Source of the DNA: Hasllibacter sp963833115
GTDB taxonomy: Bacteria; Pseudomonadota; Alphaproteobacteria; Rhodobacterales; Rhodobacteraceae
Length of the DNA: 64,000 bases
NCBI GenBank assembly: GCA_963833115.1
Contig: CAWHWS010000001.1
Coordinates: 189,968 to 253,967 of the forward strand
Direction of reading: 5' to 3'
Shown: in pieces, positions 50,293 through 59,959 of the stretch
How the letters are laid out: each line of letters begins with the position of its first letter
How positions within the stretch are numbered: position 1 is the stretch's first letter
The notes under the pieces: model-generated
The model's database searches: none
The model's input: only the letters and a program-made list of their open reading frames with translations
What the model was told of the DNA's origin: nothing
Translations under genes and position numbers: made by a program

Positions 50293-52647
50293 ATGCAGGA
50301 CGACGACGCACCAGGCGGCCAGGAGCCTCCCGCGGCGGAGGGGCCCGAACCGACCGGGCCGGTCCCGGCGGGCCCGGGCATGATGGCGGAATCGCTGCGC
50401 GGCGCGCTCGGGTCGCGCTACCTTCAATACGCGCTCTCCACGATCACGCATCGCGCCCTGCCGGACGTGCGCGACGGGCTCAAGCCGGTGCACCGGCGCA
50501 TCCTCTACGCGATGCGCGAGCTGCGGCTCGCCTCGGGCGGGGCGTTCCGCAAGTCGGCCAAGATTTCCGGCGACGTGATGGGCAACTATCACCCGCACGG
50601 CGACGCCGCGATCTACGACGCGATGGCCCGCCTCGCGCAGGACTTCGCCGTGCGCTATCCGCTCGTGGACGGGCAGGGGAACTTCGGCAATGTCGACGGC
50701 GACAACCCCGCCGCCGCCCGCTACACCGAGGCCCGCCTGACCGCCGCCGCCGAGGCCCTGCTCGACGGGCTCGACGAGGACGCGGTTCCGTTCCGGGACA
50801 ATTACGACGGGACGCTCACCGAGCCCGAGGTCCTGCCGGCCGCGTTCCCCAACCTGCTCGCGAACGGGGCGAACGGCATCGCGGTCGGCATGGCGACCTC
50901 GATCCCGCCCCATAACATCCACGAGCTGATCGGCGCGTGCCTGCACCTCCTCAAGGTGCCCGACGCGCGGGACGCCACGCTGTTGAACCACGTGGCCGGG
51001 CCGGACTTCCCGACCGGCGGCGTCATGGTGGAGCCGGCCGAGAGCGTCGCGCGCGCCTACGAGACCGGGCGCGGCGGCTTCCGCCTGCGCGCGCGCTGGG
51101 AGGTCGAGGATCTCGGCCGCGGCACCTGGCAGGTCGTCGTGACGGAGATCCCCTATCAGGTGCCCAAGGCGCGCCTGATCGAGAAGCTGGCCGAGCTGAT
51201 CCAGAGCAAGAAGGTGCCGATCCTGGCCGACGTGCGCGACGAGAGCGCCGAGGACGTGCGCGTCGTGCTGGAGCCGCGCGCGCGCGGCGTGGCGCCGGAG
51301 GCGCTCATGGCGACGCTGTTCCGCCTGTCGGACCTGGAGGTGCGCATCCCCCTCAACATGAACGTGCTGATGGACGGGCGGACGCCGAAGGTGTGCTCCC
51401 TCAAGGAGGTGCTGCGCGCCTTCCTGGACCATCGGCGCGAGGTGCTGAGGCGCCGCTCGCGCCACCGTCTGGGGCGCATCGACCATCGGCTCGAGGTGCT
51501 CGAGGGCCTGCTGACGGCGTTCCTCAACCTCGACCGCGTGATCGACATCATCCGTTACGACGACGCCCCGCGCGAGGCGTTGCAGCGCGAGCGCTGGGGC
51601 GCCGACTACCGGCGCGCGGCGGACGAGGCCTCCTACGTGCCGCCGCCAGAGGGGCAGGAGGGTGACCTGACCGAGGTCCAGGCCGACGCGATCCTGAACA
51701 TGCGCCTGCGCTCGCTGCGCCGCCTGGACGAGATCGAGCTGACCTCGGAGCAGTCGCGCCTGATGGCCGAGCGCGCCGCGCTGACGGACCTCCTGGACGA
51801 CGAGGGCCTGCAATGGGACCGCATCGCCGAGGAGCTGCGCGCGACCCGCAGGGCGTTCGGCGCCTCCGCTGTCGGCGGCGCCCGGCGGACCGAGATCGGC
51901 GAGGCCGCCGAGACCCCGGAGATCCCTCCGGAGGCGATGATCGAGCGCGAGCCGGTGACGGTGATCTGCTCCGAGATGGGCTGGATCCGCGCGGCCAGGG
52001 GCCATGCCGACCTCGATGCGCCGCAGCGCTTCAAGGACGGCGACGGGCCGGCCTTCGCCTTTCACGCCGAGACGACGGACCGCCTGCTGCTCGTCGGCAC
52101 GAACGGCCGGGTGTGGCTCCTGCCGGCGGCGTCCCTGCCCGGCGGGCGCGGCCTGGGCGAGCCCGTGCGCCTCATGATCGACCTGCCCAACGAGGCCGGC
52201 ATCGCCGGGCTGATGGTGCACGATCCGGACGCCGCGCTCCTCCTGGCGAGCGACGCGGGCGACGGGTTCGTGGCCGATGAGGGCGCGATCGCCGCGCAGA
52301 CGCGCGCCGGCCGGCAGGTGCTCAACCTCAAGGGCGAGGCGCGGCTGCGCGTCGCCCGGCGGGTCGCCGGGGACCGCGTCGCGGTGGTCGGCGAGAACCG
52401 CAAGATGCTCGTCTTCCCTCTGGCCGAGCTGCCCCGCATGGCCCGCGGCAAGGGGGTGCGGCTGCAGCGCTACAAGGACGGCGGCCTCTCCGACGCGCGG
52501 ACCTTCGAGGCCGCCGAGGGCCTCGTGTGGCACGACGCGGCCGGGCGCACGCGCACGCAGCGCGAGCTCGAGGACTGGACCGGGGCGCGTGGCGGGGCCG
52601 GCCGCATGGCGCCGCGGGGCTTTCCCAAGGACAACCGCTTCGGGTGA
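50293..52647 (+). CDS. parC: DNA topoisomerase IV subunit A
   Basis: 784 residues, type II topoisomerase subunit that decatenates daughter chromosomes. YALSTITHRALPDVRDGLKP, VHRRILYAMREL, HPHGDAAIYDAMARLAQDF and the catalytic Tyr in AAARYTEARLT (about residue 144). At the E. coli Ser80 quinolone position the residue is Ala. The C-terminal beta-pinwheel shows degenerate blades (LLLVGTNGRVWLLPA, RVAVVGENRKMLVFPL). An unusual 25-residue Pro/Gly N-terminal extension precedes the family start. parE is not in the window. Confidence 0.96.
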   Translation: MQDDDAPGGQEPPAAEGPEPTGPVPAGPGMMAESLRGALGSRYLQYALSTITHRALPDVRDGLKPVHRRILYAMRELRLASGGAFRKSAKISGDVMGNYHPHGDAAIYDAMARLAQDFAVRYPLVDGQGNFGNVDGDNPAAARYTEARLTAAAEALLDGLDEDAVPFRDNYDGTLTEPEVLPAAFPNLLANGANGIAVGMATSIPPHNIHELIGACLHLLKVPDARDATLLNHVAGPDFPTGGVMVEPAESVARAYETGRGGFRLRARWEVEDLGRGTWQVVVTEIPYQVPKARLIEKLAELIQSKKVPILADVRDESAEDVRVVLEPRARGVAPEALMATLFRLSDLEVRIPLNMNVLMDGRTPKVCSLKEVLRAFLDHRREVLRRRSRHRLGRIDHRLEVLEGLLTAFLNLDRVIDIIRYDDAPREALQRERWGADYRRAADEASYVPPPEGQEGDLTEVQADAILNMRLRSLRRLDEIELTSEQSRLMAERAALTDLLDDEGLQWDRIAEELRATRRAFGASAVGGARRTEIGEAAETPEIPPEAMIEREPVTVICSEMGWIRAARGHADLDAPQRFKDGDGPAFAFHAETTDRLLLVGTNGRVWLLPAASLPGGRGLGEPVRLMIDLPNEAGIAGLMVHDPDAALLLASDAGDGFVADEGAIAAQTRAGRQVLNLKGEARLRVARRVAGDRVAVVGENRKMLVFPLAELPRMARGKGVRLQRYKDGGLSDARTFEAAEGLVWHDAAGRTRTQRELEDWTGARGGAGRMAPRGFPKDNRFG

Positions 52648-52653
52648 GCCGCG

Positions 52654-52681
52654 TTGCGCGCGGGCGGGCCGCGCGCTAACC
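52654..52681 (+). promoter_or_regulatory. Candidate promoter for the lipoprotein gene
   Basis: TTGCGC (52654-52659), 16-nt spacer, CTAACC (52676-52681), predicted start about 22 nt before ATG 52711. Confidence 0.4.
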
Positions 52682-52710
52682 GGGACGCCTCGTCGCCGTT
52701 CGGAGCGCTC

Positions 52711-53349
52711 ATGCCCAGACACTTCCTCGCGGCGGTCCTCCTGGCCCTGCTCGGCGCCTGCGGCGTGCCCGACCCTTCGACCCAGGCGCTCGTGCCGATG
52801 GGGGATTTCTCGCTCGGGACCAACGCGGTCGTGTCGGTCGACCCGCAGAAGGGCCCGCTCAGCCGCACGGTCGACGAGGAGGCGTTCCGTGCGATCCTCG
52901 AGGACGAGATGGAGCGCCGCTTCCGCCGCTACGACGGGGCGAAGACCTATCATATCGGCACGTCGATCGAGGGTTACGTCGTCGCGGCGCCCGGCATCCC
53001 CCTCATCCTGTCGCCGAAATCGGTGCTCTTCGTGCGCACCACCATCTTCGAGGATCGGATCGGGGCGGACGGGCGGCCCGTGCGCCTGAACCCCGAGACC
53101 AAGGTGATCCCGGTGCTCGAGAGCTTCGGCGCAGGGCTCATCGTCGGCTCGGGCTACACCCAGTCGCCGGACGAGCAGATGCGTCAGCTCAGCCGCAACG
53201 CCGCCCGCGCGATCCAACGCTATATGCTGGGCAATCCCGAGTGGTTCGGGATCGATCCGGACGCCGCCGAAGCCTCCGCGGAGGCGGTCGGACCGGTGCC
53301 CGTGGCCGCCGTGCCCGACGCCGGCCCGCCGGCCGCCGCCGCGCCCTGA
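52711..53349 (+). CDS. Hypothetical lipoprotein
   Basis: 212 residues with lipobox LLALLGAC (Cys about residue 17). The mature part holds FSLGTNAVVSVDPQKGPLSR, DEEAFRAILEDEMERRFRRY, HIGTSIEGYVVAAPGIPLIL and NPETKVIPVLESFGAGLIVG, then a Pro/Ala-rich tail. Repeated aromatic/acidic patterning suggests a compact alpha/beta domain. Not assigned to a named family. GGAG lies 5 nt before ATG. It stands between parC and tuf. Confidence 0.75.
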   Translation: MPRHFLAAVLLALLGACGVPDPSTQALVPMGDFSLGTNAVVSVDPQKGPLSRTVDEEAFRAILEDEMERRFRRYDGAKTYHIGTSIEGYVVAAPGIPLILSPKSVLFVRTTIFEDRIGADGRPVRLNPETKVIPVLESFGAGLIVGSGYTQSPDEQMRQLSRNAARAIQRYMLGNPEWFGIDPDAAEASAEAVGPVPVAAVPDAGPPAAAAP

Positions 53350-53379
53350 CCGCGCGCCGGGGCGGGCCCAAACTCTCGC

Positions 53380-53407
53380 TTGATTTCGCCCCGGCGCCGC
53401 CTTACCT
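53380..53407 (+). promoter_or_regulatory. Candidate tuf promoter
   Basis: TTGATT (53380-53385), 16-nt spacer, TTACCT (53402-53407), about 75 nt of leader before tuf. Confidence 0.4.
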
Positions 53408-53488
53408 CGCGCGCGTCCCGGCGAGGCCCGTCCTCCCGGACCCCACTTGCAGGCCCGGCGCCCGCACACGACCACCAAGGAGCCACTG

Positions 53489-54664
<1,176 letters not shown>

Positions 54665-54685
54665 GGGCGAGGGCCGCGAGGCTGG

Positions 54686-54711
54686 AGGGCCGTCCCGAAC
54701 GGGGCGGCCCT
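54686..54711. terminator. Terminator hairpin after tuf
   Basis: 11-bp stem, one G-U pair included (AGGGCCGTCCC 54686-54696 with GGGGCGGCCCT 54701-54711), GAAC tetraloop, 21 bp past the tuf stop. It also lies 7 bp from the stop of the convergent small gene. Confidence 0.7.
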
Positions 54712-54718
54712 TCGCCGT

Positions 54719-55000
54719 TCAGCCGAGGAGCAGATCGCGCAGCGTGCCCGGCCCGGCCCGGCGGAGGGCCGAGCGCACCAGCATGCGCTTGTGCGATTCC
54801 GAGCGCGGCGAATGGATGATCGCATGCAGCGCCGCGAGCTGACCGGGCCGCAGGGCGTCCACGTCCGCGGCGCGGTAATAGCCGAGGATGTGGGGCCGAA
54901 GTTCTTCGCGAAGCTGCGCGGCGGCGTCCGCGGCCGCCGGCCCCGCCATCAGGGCGGCCGCCCCGAGCATCAGCGCCGCGGCGCCCGTCGTGATCCGCAT
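54719..55000 (-). CDS. Small exported hypothetical protein (93 aa)
   Basis: Signal peptide MRITTGAAALMLGAAALMAG, cleaved near AAADA; mature part QLREELRPHILGYYRAADVD, ALRPGQLAALHAIIHSPRSE and KRMLVRSALR. GGAGGAGG 5 nt before ATG 55000 decides the start over an upstream in-frame ATG. The mature protein is helical; not recognised. It sits between tuf and tRNA-Trp. Confidence 0.7.
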   Translation of the reverse strand: MRITTGAAALMLGAAALMAGPAAADAAAQLREELRPHILGYYRAADVDALRPGQLAALHAIIHSPRSESHKRMLVRSALRRAGPGTLRDLLLG

Positions 55001-55089
55001 CGATGCCTCCTCCATGTTGCCCCTACATGTAGTCCGTATCTCCTCCGGCGGCGAGGAGGGGGCCGTCCGCGCGCCGGACGCGGCGGGCC

Positions 55090-55117
55090 TTGATCCCCCG
55101 CCCGCGCGACGATACCG
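55090..55117 (+). promoter_or_regulatory. Candidate promoter for tRNA-Trp
   Basis: TTGATC (55090-55095), 16-nt spacer, ATACCG (55112-55117), with the predicted start 6-7 nt before the tRNA. Confidence 0.4.
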
Positions 55118-55130
55118 GTGGCGCCGCCAT

Positions 55131-55206
<76 letters not shown>

Positions 55207-55329
55207 GGCCGGCGCGCCGAGGCGTCCGCGCTCACGACCTCCTTATCCTCCGCGATCTCGAATCGCTCGCCGGGCGCGTGCGTTCGTGCGAGCCTCCGAC
55301 GACCGATCCGCCATCGACCGGAGGCCGCC

Positions 55330-55863
55330 ATGTCCAGTTCCGATCCCGCCCCGAGCCGCCGCGCCGTCCTCGCCCTCGGGGCCGCGGCCGCGCCCGCCGC
55401 GCTCCTGGCCGCCACGCCGCGCGCCCGCGCGGATGGCGACGCCTTCGCGTACGAGGTCGTGCGCAGCGATGCGGGATGGCGTGAGATGCTGACCGAGACC
55501 GAGTACGAGATCATGCGTGCCGGCGGCACGGAGCGCCCCGGCTCTTCCCCGCTGGCCGAGGAGGCGCGGGCGGGCGGCTATCACTGCAGGGGCTGCGAGC
55601 TGCCGCTCTACGACGGCCTCTACAAGGTGGTCCTGCCGATGGGGTTCGTCTTCTTCTACAACTCCGTGCCGAACGCGATCCTCATGGATGTCGACACGTA
55701 CAATCCCTACGGCGCCGGTGAGGCGGGCGATCCGTACGACCACCTCATCGAGGTGCATTGCCGCCGCTGCGGCAGCCATCTGGGCCATATCCTGAGGATA
55801 CTCGACAAGGCGCTGCACTGCATCAACGGCACCTCGATGACGTTCCGCCCGGCGGAGGCGTGA
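55330..55863 (+). CDS. Methionine-R-sulfoxide reductase (MsrB), Tat-exported type
   Basis: 177 residues: twin-arginine signal (SRRAVLALGAAAAPAALLA) then an MsrB domain. Zinc cysteines YHCRGCELPLYD and HCRRCGSHLGHIL, and the reactive-cysteine region KALHCINGTSMTF (family RYCINSASL). It would repair oxidised methionine in periplasmic proteins. GGAGG before ATG 55330. Its placement between tRNA-Trp and secE is unusual. Distance to secE is 66 bp. Confidence 0.85.
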   Translation: MSSSDPAPSRRAVLALGAAAAPAALLAATPRARADGDAFAYEVVRSDAGWREMLTETEYEIMRAGGTERPGSSPLAEEARAGGYHCRGCELPLYDGLYKVVLPMGFVFFYNSVPNAILMDVDTYNPYGAGEAGDPYDHLIEVHCRRCGSHLGHILRILDKALHCINGTSMTFRPAEA

Positions 55864-55929
55864 GCCCGCGCGCTTGAACCCCGCGATGCGGGCGCGTATC
55901 TGCGCGGTGCAGCCCCGCAGGAGCCGATC

Positions 55930-56127
55930 ATGGCCACGACCAACCCCGTCCAGTTCGTCCAGCAGGTCCGCGCCGAGATCTCCAAGGTCGTTTGGCCGGG
56001 CCGGCGGGAGGTCGCGCTCACCACGGTGATGGTGTTCATCATGGCGGCCCTCTTCGCCGCCTTCTTCAGCCTGGTGGACCTGGGCATCCGCTCCGGGCTG
56101 TCCGCGCTCCTGAACGCGGTGTCCTGA
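55930..56127 (+). CDS. secE: Protein translocase subunit SecE
   Basis: 65 residues with one transmembrane helix (VMVFIMAALFAAFFSLVDLG). The cytosolic motif VRAEISKVVWPGRREVALTT is diagnostic. Stabilises the SecY channel. First of secE-nusG in the transcription/translation cluster. Confidence 0.96.
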   Translation: MATTNPVQFVQQVRAEISKVVWPGRREVALTTVMVFIMAALFAAFFSLVDLGIRSGLSALLNAVS

Positions 56128-56140
56128 CGGCCGGGGTCGC

Positions 56141-56168
56141 TTGCGCCCCGGCGGCGCGCGGTCTAGTG
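56141..56168 (+). promoter_or_regulatory. Candidate internal promoter for nusG
   Basis: TTGCGC (56141-56146), 16-nt spacer, CTAGTG (56163-56168), in the 133-bp gap between secE and nusG. It suggests nusG can be transcribed independently of secE. Confidence 0.45.
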
Positions 56169-56260
56169 GCGGGCTTCGACGTGGCGCGTGCCGGACCGGC
56201 CCGCGCCGCTTCTCATTCTACAGGGGCGCTCTTGGCCCCGATGCGAGGCACGAGACGATC

Positions 56261-56794
56261 ATGGCGAAGCGCTGGTACTCCGTGAGCGTCCTGTCGAACT
56301 TCGAGAAGAAGATCGCACAGCAGATCCGCGACTCCGTCGAGGAGAAGGGGATGCAGGACGACATCGACGAGGTCCTCGTGCCCACCGAGGAGGTGATCGA
56401 GGTCCGTCGCGGCAAGAAGGTGTCGACCGAGCGGCGCTTCATGCCGGGCTACGTGCTCGTCCACATGCAGATGTCGGACGAGGCCTACCACCTGGTGAAC
56501 TCGATCAACCGGGTGACGGGCTTCCTCGGCCCGCAGGGGCGCCCGATGCCGATGCGCGACGCCGAGGTCGAGCAGATCCTGGGCCGCGTCGAGGAGAACG
56601 CCGAGACGCCGCGCACGCTCATCTCCTTCGACATCGGCGAGAAGGTGAAGGTCACGGACGGCCCGTTCGAGGATTTCGACGGCTTCGTCGAGCAGGTCGA
56701 CGAGGATGCGCAGCGGCTCAAGGTCATGGTCTCGATCTTCGGGCGCGAGACGCCCGTGGAACTGGAGTACACGCAGGTCACCAAGCAGGGCTGA
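56261..56794 (+). CDS. nusG: Transcription termination/antitermination protein NusG
   Basis: 177 residues. NGN domain: KRWYSVSVLSNFEKKIAQQI, PTEEVIEVRRGKKVSTERRF, MPGYVLVHMQM, HLVNSINRVTGFLG; KOW domain: FDIGEKVKVTDGPFEDFDGF, SIFGRETPVELEYTQV. It links RNA polymerase to Rho and ribosomes. The stop lies inside a hairpin at 56791-56809. Confidence 0.97.
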   Translation: MAKRWYSVSVLSNFEKKIAQQIRDSVEEKGMQDDIDEVLVPTEEVIEVRRGKKVSTERRFMPGYVLVHMQMSDEAYHLVNSINRVTGFLGPQGRPMPMRDAEVEQILGRVEENAETPRTLISFDIGEKVKVTDGPFEDFDGFVEQVDEDAQRLKVMVSIFGRETPVELEYTQVTKQG

Positions 56795-56809
56795 CGCCGG
56801 GGGCGTCAG
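56791..56809 (+). terminator. Hairpin overlapping the nusG stop codon
   Basis: CTGACGCC (56791-56798), loop GGG, GGCGTCAG (56802-56809): 8 bp perfect, including the nusG TGA. The next element is the repeat pair at 56814-56896. It may attenuate read-through into rplK. Confidence 0.5.
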
Positions 56810-56813
56810 CCCT

Positions 56814-56834
56814 GTCCCGGGCTTGACCCGGGAC
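56814..56834. repeat. Dispersed palindromic repeat copy 2
   Basis: GTCCCGGG, loop CTTGA, CCCGGGAC. Its loop is the reverse complement of the loop in the copy at 56876, so the two are inverted halves of one composite element 83 bp long in the nusG-rplK gap. Confidence 0.8.
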
Positions 56835-56875
56835 CCCGCCGACCTTGGCGGACTTGCCGAGCGACACTCCGCGAG

Positions 56876-56896
56876 GCCCCGGATCAAGTCCGGGGC
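56876..56896. repeat. Dispersed palindromic repeat copy 3
   Basis: GCCCCGGA, loop TCAAG, TCCGGGGC. Mirror partner of the copy at 56814; similar sequence at 60357 and 32808. Confidence 0.8.
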
Positions 56897-57020
56897 GACG
56901 CGGCGCTACCGGGCCACCGTCCGGCACATCGTGGGAGGGAAGGGGCCGCGGCCCGGACCCGGACCACGCCAACCGAAGGCCCCCGGCGCGCCGGGCGGCC
57001 GTTGAGCACAGGAGGCCGTC

Positions 57021-57473
57021 ATGGCCAAGAAGAAGGTCGGGAGCATGAAGCTCCAGGTACCGGCCGGCAAGGCGAACCCGAGCCCCCCCGTGGGCCCGGC
57101 GCTGGGCCAGCGCGGCATCAACATCATGGAGTTCTGCAAGGCGTTCAACGCCAAGACGGCGGATCTCGAGGAGGGCGCGCCGTGCCCCACCGTGATCACC
57201 TACTACCAGGACAAGTCCTTCACGATGGAGATCAAGACGCCCCCGGCGTCCTACTACCTCAAGAAGGCCGCCGGCCTTAAGCCGCAGGGCAAGCGCAACC
57301 GCCCGCGCGGCGGCGAGAAGCCGGGCCACGACACCGTGGGCTCCGTGACCACCAAGCAGCTCCGCGAGATCGCGGAGGCGAAGATGAAGGACCTGAACGC
57401 GCACGACGTGGATCAGGCGATGAAGATCATCCTGGGCTCGGCGGGCTCCATGGGCATCGAGGTGAAGGGCTGA
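57021..57473 (+). CDS. rplK: Ribosomal protein L11
   Basis: 150 residues: KLQVPAGKANPSPPVGPALG, QRGINIMEFCKAFNA, VITYYQDKSFTMEIKTPPAS, and EIAEAKMKDLNAHDVDQAMK. An insertion GKRNRPRGGEKPGHDT in the hinge loop is, from memory, typical of Rhodobacteraceae L11. AGGAGG before ATG. The stop overlaps the rplA ATG (TGATG). Confidence 0.97.
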   Translation: MAKKKVGSMKLQVPAGKANPSPPVGPALGQRGINIMEFCKAFNAKTADLEEGAPCPTVITYYQDKSFTMEIKTPPASYYLKKAAGLKPQGKRNRPRGGEKPGHDTVGSVTTKQLREIAEAKMKDLNAHDVDQAMKIILGSAGSMGIEVKG

Positions 57474-58171
57474 TGGCGAAGCTGGGCAAGCGCGCGAAGG
57501 CGGCCATCGCGGCCGTGGCGGGCCGCGAGAACGTGACCGTCGCGGAGGCCGTGAGCCTCGTGAAGGGCAACGCGAATGCGAAGTTCGACGAGACCGTCGA
57601 GATCGCGATGAACCTCGGGGTGGACCCGCGCCACGCGGACCAGATGGTGCGCGGCAAGGTCACCCTGCCGAACGGCACCGGCAAGACGGTGCGCGTGGCG
57701 GTGTTCGCGCGCGGCGCGAAGGCCGAGGAGGCGACCGCGGCCGGGGCCGACATCGTGGGCGCGGAGGACCTGATGGAGACGGTGCAGGGCGGCACGATCG
57801 ACTTCGACCGCTGCATCGCGACGCCCGACATGATGCCGATCGTCGGCCGTCTCGGCAAGGTGCTCGGCCCCCGCAACCTGATGCCGAACCCCAAGGTCGG
57901 CACGGTGACGATGGACGTGGCGCAGGCCGTGCGCGACGCCAAGGGCGGCGAGGTCCAGTTCCGCGCCGAGAAGAAGGGCGTCGTCCATGCCGGCGTCGGC
58001 AAGGCGAGCTTCGACGAGGCCGCCCTCGTCGAGAACGTGCGCGCCTTCGTGGACGCGGTCGCCAAGGCGCGGCCCTCCGGCGCCAAGGGCAGCTACATGA
58101 AGAAGGTCTCGCTGACCTCGACCATGGGCCCGGGCGTCACCATCGACGTCGCGACGATCGCCGAGGGCTGA
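57473..58171 (+). CDS. rplA: Ribosomal protein L1
   Basis: 232 residues: LGKRAKAAIAAVAGRENVTV, ETVEIAMNLGVDPRHADQMV, ATPDMMPIVGRLGKVLGPRN, LMPNPKVGTV. L1 represses its own operon in E. coli by binding the leader of L11-L1. Coupled to rplK by TGATG overlap. A terminator-like hairpin follows. Confidence 0.97.
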   Translation: MAKLGKRAKAAIAAVAGRENVTVAEAVSLVKGNANAKFDETVEIAMNLGVDPRHADQMVRGKVTLPNGTGKTVRVAVFARGAKAEEATAAGADIVGAEDLMETVQGGTIDFDRCIATPDMMPIVGRLGKVLGPRNLMPNPKVGTVTMDVAQAVRDAKGGEVQFRAEKKGVVHAGVGKASFDEAALVENVRAFVDAVAKARPSGAKGSYMKKVSLTSTMGPGVTIDVATIAEG

Positions 58172-58180
58172 CATCGGCCC

Positions 58181-58204
58181 GGGCGGGCCCTGCGGGGCCC
58201 GCCC
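58181..58204. terminator. Bidirectional hairpin after rplA
   Basis: 10-bp perfect stem GGGCGGGCCC (58181-58190), TGCG loop, GGGCCCGCCC (58195-58204). It ends exactly at the stop codon of the antisense gene, so it can terminate rplKA and the opposing transcript. Confidence 0.6.
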
Positions 58205-59038
58205 TCACCCTCGCCGCGCGGCCCGGTGCCCCAGCGGGCGCACCACGTGGCTGAGGATCGCCCGAGCGGCCTGGTGGCGCGCGAGGCCGAGGGCCGAGCC
58301 CCGCCGCGCCGCCGCCTTGCCGGCGTCGGCCTCCCGGAACAGGCGCCGCGTGAGGGCCGTGTCCGCTCCGGCGAAGCCGTCGAGGGGCGCCTCGGCCACG
58401 TAGTCCGGCCGCACGACGCGATACTCTCCGCCCAGCAGGATCCAGGCCACGAAGCGCTCCTGCACGAAGGTCCGCATCGCGGCGGTCCCGTGCGGCCCGT
58501 ACGCCGTCGCGTCCGCCGCGCCGATGCTCCCGACATGGTCGATATACGCCTCGGCGAGCGCGAGCCATTCGCGCCAGAACCTCGGGCGGGCGATCACGTT
58601 GTTGGAGTACGCCGCCGTGTCGAAGTCGGTGATCCGGCCGGCGAGGGCGGGCGTCGCCCCCGTCGCGGCCAGGAACTGCTCGCTCGCCGCGAGCAGGCCG
58701 GGATGCAGCCGGTCGCCGTGGATCCAGACGTTGCGGTAGAGGGCGAGGGTCGGCCAGAAGGAGGAGAACAATCCGACCTCCGCCGCCGGATCGGAGGGCA
58801 GGATTTCGTGAATGCGCTCCAGGGGCAGGCCGGTCTTCTCGGGGAACTTCGGGGAGACGAAGCCGTACCAGACGTCATCGCGCAGCTCGGCGCCCCGCAG
58901 ATGACGGACCATCGGCCAGAGCTCGTACCAATCGGGCGGACCGCCGGTGTTGTCGAGCGCAACGAAGCCCGGGCGCACGGAGCGGCGCGTCGCCTCGTCG
59001 TAGAACACCTGATGGATGACGATCTCGGCATCCGGCAT
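58205..59038 (-). CDS. Hypothetical protein on the antisense strand, inside the ribosomal cluster
   Basis: 277 residues, not recognised. MPDAEIVIHQVFYDEATRRS, VALDNTGGPPDWYELWPMVR, DVWYGFVSPKFPEKTGLPLE, FSSFWPTLALYRNVWIHGDR and ADATAYGPHGTAAMRTFVQE. The pattern recalls proteins found near capsule or glycan genes (FYDE..., LDN, PDWYE-WP), which I recall only vaguely. It separates rplKA from rplJL and runs opposite. Start ATG 59038; the open frame continues upstream. Confidence 0.6.
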   Translation of the reverse strand: MPDAEIVIHQVFYDEATRRSVRPGFVALDNTGGPPDWYELWPMVRHLRGAELRDDVWYGFVSPKFPEKTGLPLERIHEILPSDPAAEVGLFSSFWPTLALYRNVWIHGDRLHPGLLAASEQFLAATGATPALAGRITDFDTAAYSNNVIARPRFWREWLALAEAYIDHVGSIGAADATAYGPHGTAAMRTFVQERFVAWILLGGEYRVVRPDYVAEAPLDGFAGADTALTRRLFREADAGKAAARRGSALGLARHQAARAILSHVVRPLGHRAARRG

Positions 59039-59371
59039 CGAGCGGCCCTCGCGGCCCGACGCCGCGGCCCCGTTCAAGCGCGGGGCGCAGCATCGGTCAA
59101 GCCCGCCGCGCCGGGGGTTGGCATCCCGGCCGGCGCTCTCTAGGACACGGCGGGTACCGGCGCGCGTGATTCGCGCCGCGTCGCTTTTCGTCCGAGACGG
59201 CGGGTCGCCCTGGTGGCTTAATTCCTGCCCGAGACGGGATAAGGCCAGTTGCTTGGGGTCCTCACGGGGCCCGAGGCTCCTTCGGTCCTCCCGCCACAGG
59301 ACCGAGACCGCCGGAGAGATCCGGCGCCAGGAGCCGCGGGGGGCACGCCCCCCGAGATTGGAGAAAGACCC
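59039..59371 (+). promoter_or_regulatory. rplJ leader region with hairpin before the Shine-Dalgarno
   Basis: A 333-bp gap between the antisense gene and rplJ. A hairpin CGGGGGG (59337-59343), CACG loop, CCCCCCG (59348-59354) ends 5 nt before GGAG (59360-59363) of rplJ; a CTTAAT -10-like box lies at 59217. This is where the L10-type autoregulatory leader would sit; I could not fold it fully, so the riboregulator reading is tentative. Confidence 0.35.
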
Positions 59372-59887
59372 GTGGACAGAGCGCAGAAAGAGAACGTGGT
59401 CGACGAGCTCGGCCATATCTTCGACAGCTCCGGCGTGGTGGTCGTCAGCCGCTACGAGGGACTCACGGTCGCCGAGATGCAGGATCTGCGCGCGCGCATG
59501 CGCGCCGCGGGCGGGTCCGTGCGCGTCGCCAAGAACCGGCTCGCCAAGATCGCCCTCAAGGGGAAGGCCAGCGAGAGCATCGGCCGCTACCTCACGGGCA
59601 TGACGGTTCTCGCCTTCTCCGAGGACCCCGTCGCCGCGGCCAAGGTCGTGGACGAGTACGCCAAGGAGAACCAGAAGCTGGTGATCCTCGGCGGCGCGAT
59701 GGGGGAGAACCCTCTGGACGTCGACGGTGTGAAGGCCGTCGCCAAGATGCCCAGCCGCGAGGAGCTCATCGCGAGCATCGTCGGCTGCATCGCGGCGCCC
59801 GCCTCCAACATCGCCGGCGCGATCGGCGCGCCCGCTTCGAACATCGCGTCCATCCTCACGACGATCGAGGAGCGCGAGGCGGCCTAG
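59372..59887 (+). CDS. rplJ: Ribosomal protein L10, GTG start
   Basis: 171 residues. VDRAQKENVVDELGHIFDSS, VVVVSRYEGLTVAEMQDLR, RVAKNRLAKIALKG. The GTG at 59372 lies 8 nt after GGAG and gives the usual length. L10 anchors the L7/L12 stalk. 72 bp to rplL. Confidence 0.96.
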   Translation: MDRAQKENVVDELGHIFDSSGVVVVSRYEGLTVAEMQDLRARMRAAGGSVRVAKNRLAKIALKGKASESIGRYLTGMTVLAFSEDPVAAAKVVDEYAKENQKLVILGGAMGENPLDVDGVKAVAKMPSREELIASIVGCIAAPASNIAGAIGAPASNIASILTTIEEREAA

Positions 59888-59959
59888 GCGACCTCAGACC
59901 CATCCGGCCCCGCGCGGGGCCCCGGACACCCAAAGCACCGATAGAACAGGACGAACATC

